Below are positions 1 to 7,762 of a stretch of DNA of 23,853 bases, piece by piece; within the stretch, counting starts at the first letter, position 1, and each line of letters starts with the position of its first letter. Origin of the DNA: CAYPXJ01 sp964414595 (GTDB lineage Bacteria; Pseudomonadota; Alphaproteobacteria; Rickettsiales; CAIJLX01); the NCBI GenBank assembly GCA_964414595.1, contig CAYPXJ010000027.1, forward strand, positions 1-23,853, written 5' to 3'. The translations under genes and the position numbers were made by a program. The notes beneath the pieces were generated by a model. That model had not been told where the DNA came from. It was given only the letters and a program-made list of their open reading frames with translations, and did not search any database.

Positions 1-2
1 TT

Positions 3-791
3 GACGAACTGGGTAGTTTAGAAGCGATAGAAGATCGCTTGTTCGCGTTACGCGCCGCCGCGCGCAAATACCATAAAACGAGCGATGAGTTAGCGGCATA
101 TCGCGCGGAAATGCAAGCGCGTTTGGAGCAACTTAGCCACCGCGATGAAGATATCACCAATGCACGCCAAGAGCGCGATGCGTCGCGCGCGGCCTATCTA
201 AAAGCTGCGAATGAACTGAGCGAAACACGCTGCAACGCGGGCCGTCAGCTAGTGATGAATATGAAACACGAACTTAAACCTCTCAAAATGGGTGGTACGA
301 CGCTTGATATCTCCGTGAGTAAATTGCCAGAAAGCGAATGGGGCGAAAAAGGCTGGGATAAAATCCTGTTCCAGGTGCAGACGAATCCGGGCGCGCCGAT
401 TGAACCACTCAACAAAATTGCCTCAGGCGGAGAACTTTCTCGCTTTATGCTTGCATTGGAAGTTGCGCTGCGTGAAACGCATGCCACGCCTACCATTATT
501 TTTGACGAAATCGATACGGGTATCGGCGGCGCGACGGCAGAGGCGGTTGGCAAACGCCTTAAAGATCTCGGCTCACATTGCCAGGTGATCGCCATAACGC
601 ACCAACCGCAAGTCGCCGCGATTGCGCATCATCATTTGAAAGTGGCTAAAACGTTCAGCAAAGGACATACCTATATCGGCGTTTCGGAGCTTGATGATAC
701 GAGCAAAAAAGAAGAAGTTGCGCGCATGATCGCCGGTCAGGTGGTGACAGATGCCGCACGCGCAGCGGCTTCTGAGCTGATGGGTTCGTAA
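3..791 (+). CDS. recN: DNA repair protein RecN, C-terminal part (5' end outside window)
   Basis: This is the C-terminal portion of RecN, the SMC-like ATPase that acts in double-strand break repair by homologous recombination in the cytoplasm. The frame is open from base 3, so the gene begins upstream and only about 262 residues are visible. The first ~75 residues are charged and look like the second half of the coiled coil. The ABC-type signature SGGELSRFMLALEVAL and the Walker B segment TIIFDEIDTGIGG follow, then the ITHQPQVAA switch region; all are diagnostic for RecN. The stop lies one base before the ligA start, so the two genes are almost certainly cotranscribed. The recN-ligA order is common in Alphaproteobacteria. 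The TTG at 39 is internal and not a start. Nothing odd is seen in the visible part. Confidence 0.95.
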   Translation, partial: DELGSLEAIEDRLFALRAAARKYHKTSDELAAYRAEMQARLEQLSHRDEDITNARQERDASRAAYLKAANELSETRCNAGRQLVMNMKHELKPLKMGGTTLDISVSKLPESEWGEKGWDKILFQVQTNPGAPIEPLNKIASGGELSRFMLALEVALRETHATPTIIFDEIDTGIGGATAEAVGKRLKDLGSHCQVIAITHQPQVAAIAHHHLKVAKTFSKGHTYIGVSELDDTSKKEEVARMIAGQVVTDAARAAASELMGS

Positions 792-792
792 T

Positions 793-2859
793 ATGAAAGC
801 GCCGGATATGTTTGCGCTCGCGCAAGCCAAGGCGGAGCATGAAAAACTTGCGAAACAGATACAACACCATGATGCGCTTTATTACCGAGAGGATAACCCT
901 GAAATCAGTGATGCGGAGTATGATGCTTTACGTGCCCGTTTGCAGGAATTAGAGGATGAATTTCCCTCACTCGTCACGCACGATAGTCCCACGCAGCGCG
1001 TCGGTTCTACGCCTTCAGAAAAATTTAAAAAAATTACGCATAAGCAGCCTATGCTTTCGCTCGCCAATGCGTTTGATGCAGAAGATATTTCGGATTTTTT
1101 GACCCGCATACGAAAATTTCTAGGCCTCACCGCGGCAGAAAATCTGATTTTTATGGGTGAGCCTAAAATTGATGGGCTTTCGTTTTCCGCCTATTACGAA
1201 AATGGCGTATTACAACATGCGGCAACGCGTGGGGACGGCGAAATCGGTGAAGATATTACCGCAAATATTATAACACTAAAACATTTCCCGCAGAAACTTG
1301 CAGGTGCAAAACATCCCGAGCGCATCGAAATTCGCGGCGAAGTATATTTGGAGCATGAAGCTTTTGCCGCCCTCAATTATCAGCGTGAAAAAAACGAAGA
1401 GCCGCTTTTTGCTAATCCACGCAATGCGGCGGCAGGCAGCTTGCGGCAACTTGATCCACACATTACCGCTTCCCGTCCGCTGAAATATTTTGTGTATGGT
1501 TGTGGTGAGGTTTTTCCCAACACCTATTTCTCATCGCAACAGCAGTTACTTGATGACCTTCGGCATTGGGGATTTAGCGTTAATCCGCTCATAAAAAAAT
1601 TGCCTGGTCAGGAAGATATGCTGCGTTATCACCAGATGTTGCAGGATAAGCGTTCGACACTCGGTTACGATATTGACGGCGTGGTTTATAAGGTGAATGA
1701 GTGGGCTTTGCAGGAGCGTCTTGGCGCGGTGAGCCGCAGCCCACGCTGGGCGATTGCGCATAAGTTTCCTGCTGAGACTGCCAAGACAATTTTAGAAAAA
1801 ATTGTGATTCAGGTGGGGCGAACGGGGACGCTAACACCGGTGGCGCAGCTGGCTCCCGTGACGGTGGGTGGCGTCGTCGTTTCCCGGGCAACGCTGCATA
1901 ACGAAGATGAAATTGCGCGCAAAGATTTTCGTGAGGGTGACACGGTGACAATTCAGCGTGCGGGTGATGTGATACCTCAAGTGCTTAGTGTTGATCCTGA
2001 CAAACGCCCCGCGCACAGCGAAGCTTATAAAATGCCGGAAACATGCCCGGTTTGTGGTAGCCATGCCATACGTGAGGATGGTGAAGCGGCGCGGCGATGC
2101 ACCGGCGGGCTCATTTGCGCGGCACAAGCGATTGAACGTTTGCGCCATTTTGTTTCACGCGATGCGTTGGATATTGACGGGCTTGGTATTCGGCAAATTG
2201 AACTTTTTTGGGATCTTCAGTTGATACGCCACCCTCACGATATATTTCGCCTGAAAGATCACCGTGAAAAATTGCTAACATTGGAGGGTTACGGAGAAAA
2301 ATCCGTAAATAATCTTTTGGCAGCGATTGAAGAAAAAAGACACGTAGCGTTACACCGCTTTATCTATGCGCTCGGCATTCGTCATATTGGAGAGACAACT
2401 GCTAAATTGCTTGCGCGGGCCTATATACGTTACGCAGACTGGAAGGAAAAAATGCTTGCGCTTACGGGAGAAGAGGCGTTTGAAGAGCTGGATCGCATGG
2501 ATGGTATTGGTGGCAAAACAGCGCAGGCACTACGCGAATTTTTTGCGGAAAAGCATAATCAGAAGGTGCTGGAAGCACTTGAAAAGGAAATGCACATTGA
2601 GGATGCACAGCCTGTGCAAGGTGGCATTCTAAGTGGAAAAACGATTGTATTTACCGGAACACTTGAATCCATTTCGCGCCAAGAGGCAAAGGCCCGAGCG
2701 GAAAGTCTGGGTGCAAAAGTAGCCAGTTCTGTTTCGGCTAAAACCGATTACGTTGTAGCGGGAAGCGATGCCGGTTCGAAACTCAAAAAAGCCCAGGAGT
2801 TGGGCATCACCATTGTAAGCGAGGATGCATGGCAAAAAATGATAGCGCAAAAAATTTAA
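793..2859 (+). CDS. ligA: NAD-dependent DNA ligase LigA
   Basis: LigA seals nicks during replication and repair by NAD-dependent adenylation of an active-site lysine. The protein has 688 residues, normal for the family, and all domains are visible. There is an N-terminal Ia region with the YYREDNPEISDAEYD segment near residues 30-44. The adenylation motif KIDG has the nucleophile K125. The OB fold includes VGRTGTLTPVAQL near 341-353. A Cys4 zinc finger uses C418, C421, C436 and C442, and helix-hairpin-helix repeats follow (for example DGLGIRQIELF and GYGEKSVNNL). A BRCT domain fills roughly the last 75 residues. The ATG sits one base after the recN stop, consistent with translational coupling. 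The last 31 bases overlap the next gene. The gene appears intact. Confidence 0.98.
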   Translation: MKAPDMFALAQAKAEHEKLAKQIQHHDALYYREDNPEISDAEYDALRARLQELEDEFPSLVTHDSPTQRVGSTPSEKFKKITHKQPMLSLANAFDAEDISDFLTRIRKFLGLTAAENLIFMGEPKIDGLSFSAYYENGVLQHAATRGDGEIGEDITANIITLKHFPQKLAGAKHPERIEIRGEVYLEHEAFAALNYQREKNEEPLFANPRNAAAGSLRQLDPHITASRPLKYFVYGCGEVFPNTYFSSQQQLLDDLRHWGFSVNPLIKKLPGQEDMLRYHQMLQDKRSTLGYDIDGVVYKVNEWALQERLGAVSRSPRWAIAHKFPAETAKTILEKIVIQVGRTGTLTPVAQLAPVTVGGVVVSRATLHNEDEIARKDFREGDTVTIQRAGDVIPQVLSVDPDKRPAHSEAYKMPETCPVCGSHAIREDGEAARRCTGGLICAAQAIERLRHFVSRDALDIDGLGIRQIELFWDLQLIRHPHDIFRLKDHREKLLTLEGYGEKSVNNLLAAIEEKRHVALHRFIYALGIRHIGETTAKLLARAYIRYADWKEKMLALTGEEAFEELDRMDGIGGKTAQALREFFAEKHNQKVLEALEKEMHIEDAQPVQGGILSGKTIVFTGTLESISRQEAKARAESLGAKVASSVSAKTDYVVAGSDAGSKLKKAQELGITIVSEDAWQKMIAQKI

Positions 2860-4583
2860 AGGCGCTGCGCGCGCATATGAAAAAATTGCGGCTGGATGGT
2901 TTTCTTGTGCCGAGCCAGGATCGCTTTCAAAGCGAATATACACCGCCCTCTGAAAAGCGGCTGACGTGGCTTACTGGTTTTACCGGGTCGGCCGGCTTTG
3001 CTGTGGTACTGGAAAAAAAGGCGGCGTTTTTTACGGATGGCCGCTACACGTTGCAAGCAAAGCAGGAGGTTTCCTCGCGCTTTGAACAGCATCTTATGAC
3101 GACACTTCGACCGAATGCCTGGATTGAGAAACACGAAACAAAATCTGCGCGAATCGGTTACGACCCCTGGCTCTTCACACCTAAGCAACTTGCGGCGTTT
3201 ACGCATGGTGATCTGGTGCCTGTTACAAATGCTGTTGATGCGGTATGGCAAAACCGACCTCTGCCTTCTGAGGCGCCGGCAAAAATTCATCCTCTTGCCT
3301 TTGCTGGCGTTTCTTCTGCGCATAAGCGCAAGCTTATTGCCAAGGTGGTTAAAGAGAAAAAGGCGGATTATGTATTGCTCACCGCGCCTGATTCCATTTG
3401 CTGGTTGCTGAACATCCGCGGTAACGATGTTGAACATACGCCTTTGCTCTTGAGTTATGCACTTATGGATGTGAAAGGGCGCGTTACGCTTTTCTGCGAT
3501 CCGCTAAAAATTTCTCTCGACGTGAAAAGACATCTGGGTCGAGAAATAACGGTAACCAAGCCGGATAATTTGGATGCGCATTTGCGCAATCTTGCTAATA
3601 AAAAAATTCTGCTGGATCCTGCAATTACAGCCATATGGTTTTTCCAAACGCTTAAAAAAGCGGGCGCACATGTGGTGAAGGCAGATGACCCCTGCCAACT
3701 TCTCAAAGCGTGCAAAAATAAAACGGAAATTGCAGGCACGCGGCAAGCGCATGTGCGAGATGGCGCCGCTCTCTGCCAGTTTTTTTCTTGGCTGGAGCAA
3801 GAAAGTACGAAGCGTGGCGTTGATGAGGTGGAGGCTGGAGAACGTGTTACCGCCTTTCGCGCGGAACAAAAATATTTTCAGGATGTGAGCTTCCCGCCGA
3901 TTTCCGGCTATGGTCCAAATGGTGCGATTGTGCATTATCGCGCCAGCAAAAAAACAGGTAAAATTATTAGCAGTCACTCGCTCTATTTATTGGATTCCGG
4001 CGGACAATATCTGGATGGAACAACGGATGTGACGCGAACCCTAACACTTGGTAAACCGAGCAAAGATCAATGCGAGCATTTTACGCGCGTACTCAAAGGG
4101 CATATTGCGCTTGCACGCGCTGTATTTCCTCAAGGTACAAATGGTACGCAACTGGATATACTTGCACGGCAGTACCTATGGCAAAGTGGGCTGGATTATC
4201 AACACGGCACCGGACATGGCGTGGGAAGTTATCTTTCGGTGCATGAAGGGCCGCAGCGTATTGGTTATGGCGGTTCCGATGTGGCGCTGAAGCCGGGAAT
4301 GATTCTTTCCAACGAGCCCGGTTATTACCGCGAAGGACACTACGGCATTCGCATTGAAAATCTGGTGCTTATCGTCGAGCGTAAGGATGTGCGTAAGAAT
4401 TTCCTGGGATTTGAAACGCTCACGCTTGTGCCCATTGATACGAAGCTCATACATGTGGCCCTGTTGAGCGAAGAAGAACGGGCCTGGCTTAATGCTTATC
4501 ACCAGCAAGTGCGTGGGAAATTATGGAAGCTGGTGGATACAGAAACGCAAAAATGGTTGGATGCCGCCACGAAGGCGATCTAA
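2829..4583 (+). CDS. pepP: Xaa-Pro aminopeptidase (M24B family)
   Basis: This is a cytoplasmic dinuclear-metal peptidase that removes N-terminal residues preceding proline. The long form (584 residues) has two creatinase-like N-terminal domains and a C-terminal pita-bread domain, as in eukaryotic-type and alphaproteobacterial aminopeptidase P. All five metal ligands are present: D389 and D400 in the LLDSGGQYLDGTTDVTRT segment, H463 in GTGHGVG, E496 in NEPGYY and E510 in RIENL. The D-to-D spacing of 11 matches E. coli PepP. The start at 2829 overlaps the ligA 3' end by 31 bases and has a GAGG six bases upstream. A later ATG at 2877 would avoid the overlap but would delete conserved-looking N-terminal sequence. 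The gene meets murA tail to tail with overlapping stop codons. Gene-symbol use for this long form varies. Confidence 0.9.
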   Translation: MAKNDSAKNLKALRAHMKKLRLDGFLVPSQDRFQSEYTPPSEKRLTWLTGFTGSAGFAVVLEKKAAFFTDGRYTLQAKQEVSSRFEQHLMTTLRPNAWIEKHETKSARIGYDPWLFTPKQLAAFTHGDLVPVTNAVDAVWQNRPLPSEAPAKIHPLAFAGVSSAHKRKLIAKVVKEKKADYVLLTAPDSICWLLNIRGNDVEHTPLLLSYALMDVKGRVTLFCDPLKISLDVKRHLGREITVTKPDNLDAHLRNLANKKILLDPAITAIWFFQTLKKAGAHVVKADDPCQLLKACKNKTEIAGTRQAHVRDGAALCQFFSWLEQESTKRGVDEVEAGERVTAFRAEQKYFQDVSFPPISGYGPNGAIVHYRASKKTGKIISSHSLYLLDSGGQYLDGTTDVTRTLTLGKPSKDQCEHFTRVLKGHIALARAVFPQGTNGTQLDILARQYLWQSGLDYQHGTGHGVGSYLSVHEGPQRIGYGGSDVALKPGMILSNEPGYYREGHYGIRIENLVLIVERKDVRKNFLGFETLTLVPIDTKLIHVALLSEEERAWLNAYHQQVRGKLWKLVDTETQKWLDAATKAI

Positions 4584-5863
4584 TCGCGCAGTCGGAAAAT
4601 TTGCGCGCCCATGTGCGAAAGTTTTTCTTCAATCTGCTCGTAACCGCGATCAAGATGGTAAATGCGGTGCATGATCGTTGTGCCTTCTGCAGCCAGGCCC
4701 GCAAGAATCATCGCTACCGACGCGCGCAAATCCGTGGCCATCACTTCCGCGCTTTTCAGCTGCTGCACACCTTTGATGATCGCCGTATGACCTTCGACAT
4801 GAATATCGGCGCCCATGCGATTTAACTCGGGCACGTGCATAAAACGGTTTTCAAAAATGGTTTCTGTGATGTGGGAAGTACCGTTTGCCAAGGTCGCAAG
4901 CGCCATACACTGCGCCTGCATATCGGTAGCAAGACCTGGGTAAGGTTGTGTTTCCACATCGATAGGCTTGATTTCGCCATGACTGATAACGCGGATGGCG
5001 TTAGTTTGTAATTCAAGCTTGATACCCGCACTTTTCAAGACTTCAAGCGTTGCGCCCATGATGGCCGGGTCGATGCCTTCTACCAAAATATTGCCCCGCG
5101 TCATTGCACCTGCAACGAGATACGTGCCCGCTTCAATACGATCCGGCAACACGGCGTGGTGAGCAGCCTGAAGCTTTTTTACACCTTCGATTATAAGCGT
5201 TGCATCACCTATGCCGGAAATTTGCGCGCCCATCGCATTCAGACAGTTCGCCAGATCGCTGATCTCCGGCTCACGCGCTGCATTATGAAGAATCGTCCTT
5301 CCCTGTGCGAGCGTGGCGGCCATTAACGCATTCTGCGTGCCACCCACGGTAACTTTATCAAATGTGATTTCTGCACCGTGTAAGCCTTTGGGTGCATCAG
5401 CGATAATATAACCTTGCGCGAGCTCAATGCGCGCGCCCATCGCCTCTAATACTTTAAGATGCTGGTCAATAGGCCGCGTGCCAATGGCACAACCGCCAGG
5501 CATAGATACTTCCGCACGGCCAAAACGCGCGAGCAGCGGACCAAGCACAACCACGGAAGCACGCATTTTGCGCACAATCTCATACGGCGCGCGCATATTG
5601 ACCACCTGCCCTGCATTCAGCCGCAGTACCTTACCTGCAAAACCATCAGGCAAAGCGCCTCCATCCATGGTGAGATCCACACCTAGATTCATCAGCAGAT
5701 TCGCCATGGTGGAAATATCCGCCAGATGTGGCACGTTGGAAAGCGTCAGGGTTTCATCGCTTAAAAGACAAGCGGCCATCAAGGGCAGCGCGGCGTTTTT
5801 CGCACCACTTACCCGAACTTTTCCTGAAATCTGCTTGCCGCCTTTGACAACCATACGGTCCAT
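4580..5863 (-). CDS. murA: UDP-N-acetylglucosamine 1-carboxyvinyltransferase MurA
   Basis: MurA transfers enolpyruvate from PEP to UDP-GlcNAc, the first committed step of peptidoglycan synthesis in the cytoplasm. The 427-residue length is normal. The N-terminal segment GGKQISGKVRVSGAKNAALPLMAA carries the conserved KN pair (K22, N23). The catalytic loop MPGGCAIGTRPID has the active cysteine at C125, the fosfomycin target in this family. The C-terminal DLRAS motif (ATDLRASVAM) is also intact. The start codon shares one base with the dcd stop (TAATG), so translation is probably coupled. The stop codon overlaps that of the convergent aminopeptidase gene, leaving no room for a terminator between them. 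Confidence 0.98.
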   Translation of the reverse strand: MDRMVVKGGKQISGKVRVSGAKNAALPLMAACLLSDETLTLSNVPHLADISTMANLLMNLGVDLTMDGGALPDGFAGKVLRLNAGQVVNMRAPYEIVRKMRASVVVLGPLLARFGRAEVSMPGGCAIGTRPIDQHLKVLEAMGARIELAQGYIIADAPKGLHGAEITFDKVTVGGTQNALMAATLAQGRTILHNAAREPEISDLANCLNAMGAQISGIGDATLIIEGVKKLQAAHHAVLPDRIEAGTYLVAGAMTRGNILVEGIDPAIMGATLEVLKSAGIKLELQTNAIRVISHGEIKPIDVETQPYPGLATDMQAQCMALATLANGTSHITETIFENRFMHVPELNRMGADIHVEGHTAIIKGVQQLKSAEVMATDLRASVAMILAGLAAEGTTIMHRIYHLDRGYEQIEEKLSHMGAQIFRLRD

Positions 5864-6456
5864 TAAATTTTTGGAAGGGTCACGCCCTTTTGGCCCATGT
5901 ATTTTCCGGCGCGATCTTTATAAGAAACATCGCACACTTTTTCCCCTTTAAGGAAAATAAACTGGCATGCACCCTCGCCTGCATAAATTTTGGCGGGTAG
6001 AGGCGTGGTATTGGAAAATTCGAGGGTTACGTGGCCTTCCCACTCCGGCTCAAGCGGTGTAACATTTACAATAATGCCGCAGCGGGCATAAGTTGATTTG
6101 CCCATGCAGATTGCCAGCACATCGCGCGGTATGCGGAAATATTCCACCGTACGCGCCAAGGCAAAACTGTTGGGCGGAATAATGCAGACATCGGTTTTTC
6201 GATCCACAAAACCTGTGGTCGCAAATTGCTTGGGATCCACCGTTGCGGAATCAATATTGGTGAAGATTTTAAATTCATCCGACACGCGTGCGTCATAGCC
6301 ATAGGAAGAAAGGCCATAGGAAATAACGCCTTCTTTTTTGGCGTTTTGTTTGTTGAGGTTTGCAACAAACGGCTCGATCATGCCGTGTTTTTCGGCCTGC
6401 TCGCGTATCCAACTATCGGGCATGATGGGCATAGGGGCTTTATGTAGCGCACCCAT
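5863..6456 (-). CDS. dcd: dCTP deaminase Dcd
   Basis: Dcd converts dCTP to dUTP and so feeds thymidylate synthesis. The sequence fits the long alphaproteobacterial type of about 185-190 residues, with GVISYGLSSYGYDARVS, the FTNIDSATVDPK segment, GKSTYARCGIIVNVTPLEPEWEG and the catalytic TLEFSNT (E146). The C-terminus GKYMGQKGVTLPKI is also typical. Most relatives start at a methionine equivalent to position 9 (base 6432, MPIMPDSWI). Here the start at 6456 has a GGAG five bases upstream and the later ATG has none, so the longer form is preferred, adding eight residues. The gene is directly upstream of and coupled to murA. A 37-base gap separates it from the His-rich gene. Confidence 0.95.
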   Translation of the reverse strand: MGALHKAPMPIMPDSWIREQAEKHGMIEPFVANLNKQNAKKEGVISYGLSSYGYDARVSDEFKIFTNIDSATVDPKQFATTGFVDRKTDVCIIPPNSFALARTVEYFRIPRDVLAICMGKSTYARCGIIVNVTPLEPEWEGHVTLEFSNTTPLPAKIYAGEGACQFIFLKGEKVCDVSYKDRAGKYMGQKGVTLPKI

Positions 6457-6493
6457 GGCGCTCCATTCAAGAAAAACCTACATTATTTGCTGG

Positions 6494-6877
6494 CTATTTA
6501 CTGAAAACGGCTCGGCCGCGCTGGCGCGCGCGGGACCGCGAGAAGGAAATGCGGCCTTTAATGCCTTTAAGCTTCTTACGGAATTCTTCCCCGATGGAGA
6601 GATCATTGCTGCTTTGCGCGGCGGTTGTAACTTTTCGGCTGCCGGATGTTTTGGTTACACCCTGGGTGCCAGAAGCCTTAGAATAACTGGAAAGCATGTT
6701 ACGACCGGACTGATCTTCCCACTGCTCCTTCTCTTTCTCAGTCTTATGCAGCTTTTTCTCATGCGACGTGTCGTCCTTGTGCACATGGTGGTGATGGCGC
6801 ACGTGATCTTTCTTCTCATGGATATGATGCCCATGTTTATCGTGGTGCTTATCGTGATGATCGCCGTGGTCACTCAT
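6494..6877 (-). CDS. Histidine-rich small protein of unknown function
   Basis: The product has 127 residues and I do not recognise a family. The first 44 residues hold 17 histidines mixed with Asp and Lys (HDKHHDKHGHHIHEKKDH and a run of four His at 28-31). The remainder is hydrophilic and the C-terminus is strongly basic (KKLKGIKGRISFSRSRARQRGR). No signal peptide or membrane segment is visible, so it is probably cytoplasmic. The His/Asp stretch could bind Ni, Zn, Co or Cu, but that is inference from composition. The start is supported by AAGGA eight bases upstream and by an overlap with the preceding 44-residue gene (ATGAGTGA, both frames sharing eight bases). It is codirectional with dcd and murA and probably in their operon. 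The antisense frame here is hydrophobic only because His codons read as Met and Val on the other strand. Confidence 0.65.
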   Translation of the reverse strand: MSDHGDHHDKHHDKHGHHIHEKKDHVRHHHHVHKDDTSHEKKLHKTEKEKEQWEDQSGRNMLSSYSKASGTQGVTKTSGSRKVTTAAQSSNDLSIGEEFRKKLKGIKGRISFSRSRARQRGRAVFSK

Positions 6878-7004
6878 CGTCTTTTTCCTTGCCCTTGCGG
6901 CGCAATAAGTTTTCCCGGAGAGCAGATTTCAGCTTGTTTTTGCGTGTTAGCTGCGGGCTTGCGGCCTTTGCCGCCATCCCTTCTTTTTTAACCTGTTCCC
7001 CCAT
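6870..7004 (-). CDS. Small basic protein, 44 residues
   Basis: This short open frame runs from ATG at 7004 to TGA at 6870. The product is Lys/Arg-rich with Ala and contains the segment KLKSALRENLLRRKGK. Small basic proteins with an LR-x-NL-x-RRK-type stretch occur near murA in many Alphaproteobacteria; this is from memory and not verified. The frame is supported by overlap with the start of the His-rich gene (ATGAGTGA), a typical coupling arrangement, and by a TATAAT box about 50 bases upstream. No strong ribosome binding site precedes the ATG: GAGG lies 12 bases away. Function is unknown; the charge suggests nucleic acid or ribosome contact, but nothing shows this. Confidence 0.6.
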   Translation of the reverse strand: MGEQVKKEGMAAKAASPQLTRKNKLKSALRENLLRRKGKEKDDE

Positions 7005-7053
7005 AAAAACTCGATACCTCGCATTTATCTCACTTTTTATTGATATTTTCTTT

Positions 7054-7059
7054 ATTATA
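7054..7059 (-). promoter_or_regulatory. Candidate -10 box for the small-protein/dcd/murA operon
   Basis: On the minus strand the sequence reads GGCTATAATAAAG, a perfect TATAAT about 50 bases upstream of the 44-residue gene, in an AT-rich intergenic stretch. No convincing -35 hexamer is seen at 16-18 bases, so support is partial. Confidence 0.35.
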
Positions 7060-7143
7060 GCCTAATTGTGCCCGCGCGATTGTGAAATTTTTGTGACACT
7101 TCTACCGGCGGGCCTTCTTTCCCCGAAGAAACACAAGATATAG

Positions 7144-7218
7144 GCTGCTGTAGCTCAGTGGTAGAGCACCACATTGGTAATGTGGGGGTCGAGAGTCCGA
7201 TTCTCTCCAGCAGCACCA
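7144..7218 (+). tRNA. tRNA-Thr (anticodon GGT)
   Basis: The cloverleaf is complete. The acceptor arms are GCTGCTG and CAGCAGC, the D stem is GCTC/GAGC, and the anticodon stem is CCACA/TGTGG around the loop TTGGTAA (anticodon GGT, threonine ACC/ACT). The variable region is five bases, the T stem is GAGAG/CTCTC, and the discriminator A is followed by an encoded CCA. The T loop reads TCCGATT, so position 55, almost always U, is C here. The gene is the only plus-strand element between two minus-strand operons. No clear promoter or terminator was found beside it. Confidence 0.95.
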
Positions 7219-7235
7219 CCGCCACCTATTTCAGC

Positions 7236-7760
7236 TTACGCCCTCCCGCGCATTTTTAGCATAATGAGGAAAACGCCCGCGCCGCCTTTTTCCGGTGCGG
7301 CATGGGTGTAACCACGCACAAAAGGCCGGATGGCCGGGTCATTTAGCCAATCCGGTAATGCTGATTGCAGCACACCACGCCCTGACTCAGAGCGAAGACC
7401 TTTCCCCGTGATCACACGCACGGCACGTATTTCTTTTTCATGCTGTTCGAGAATGAAGGCTTTGAAAGCCTGCTCAGCTTCCGCCAGGCGCATACCATGT
7501 AAATCCAAGCTAGCCTCCACTGCAATGCCACCCTGCTTGAGGCGACGACGGGTGCGCGCGTCCATCTGGGAGACATCATCCACGGTAACCGGGGGCAGTT
7601 TGCGGCCTGACCGCGCGGCAGCACGGCTATCATAGGCTTGCTTTAGCGGAGGAAGTGAAACCGGATCAGCAGGCAGGTCTATCTCTTGGGCCGAATGCAG
7701 TGGTGTGACAGTCGCCGCTACTTGCTTCCACAACTTATCGTCAGAATCCTTATCGGCCAT
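7236..7760 (-). CDS. Smr-domain protein (putative nuclease)
   Basis: The 174-residue product has a disordered N-terminal half followed by a C-terminal Smr (small MutS-related) domain. The diagnostic LDLHG is at 85-89 (SLDLHGMRLAEAEQAF), VITGKG is near 116-121, and the domain ends VFLIMLKM. Smr domains bind or nick DNA or RNA; which applies to this family is not known. The start lies two bases from the mltA stop, so the pair is cotranscribed. Tim44-like, mltA and smr in this order recur in Alphaproteobacteria. No signal peptide is seen, so a cytoplasmic location is expected. Confidence 0.88.
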   Translation of the reverse strand: MADKDSDDKLWKQVAATVTPLHSAQEIDLPADPVSLPPLKQAYDSRAAARSGRKLPPVTVDDVSQMDARTRRRLKQGGIAVEASLDLHGMRLAEAEQAFKAFILEQHEKEIRAVRVITGKGLRSESGRGVLQSALPDWLNDPAIRPFVRGYTHAAPEKGGAGVFLIMLKMRGRA

Positions 7761-7762
7761 GG

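Noticed and set aside
6338..6991. Plus-strand frame encoding a hydrophobic 217-residue protein that looks like membrane helices
   Set aside because: It is antisense to the His-rich gene and dcd; His codons (CAC/CAT) read as Val and Met on the other strand, which explains the hydrophobicity. The minus-strand genes have better start signals and coupling.
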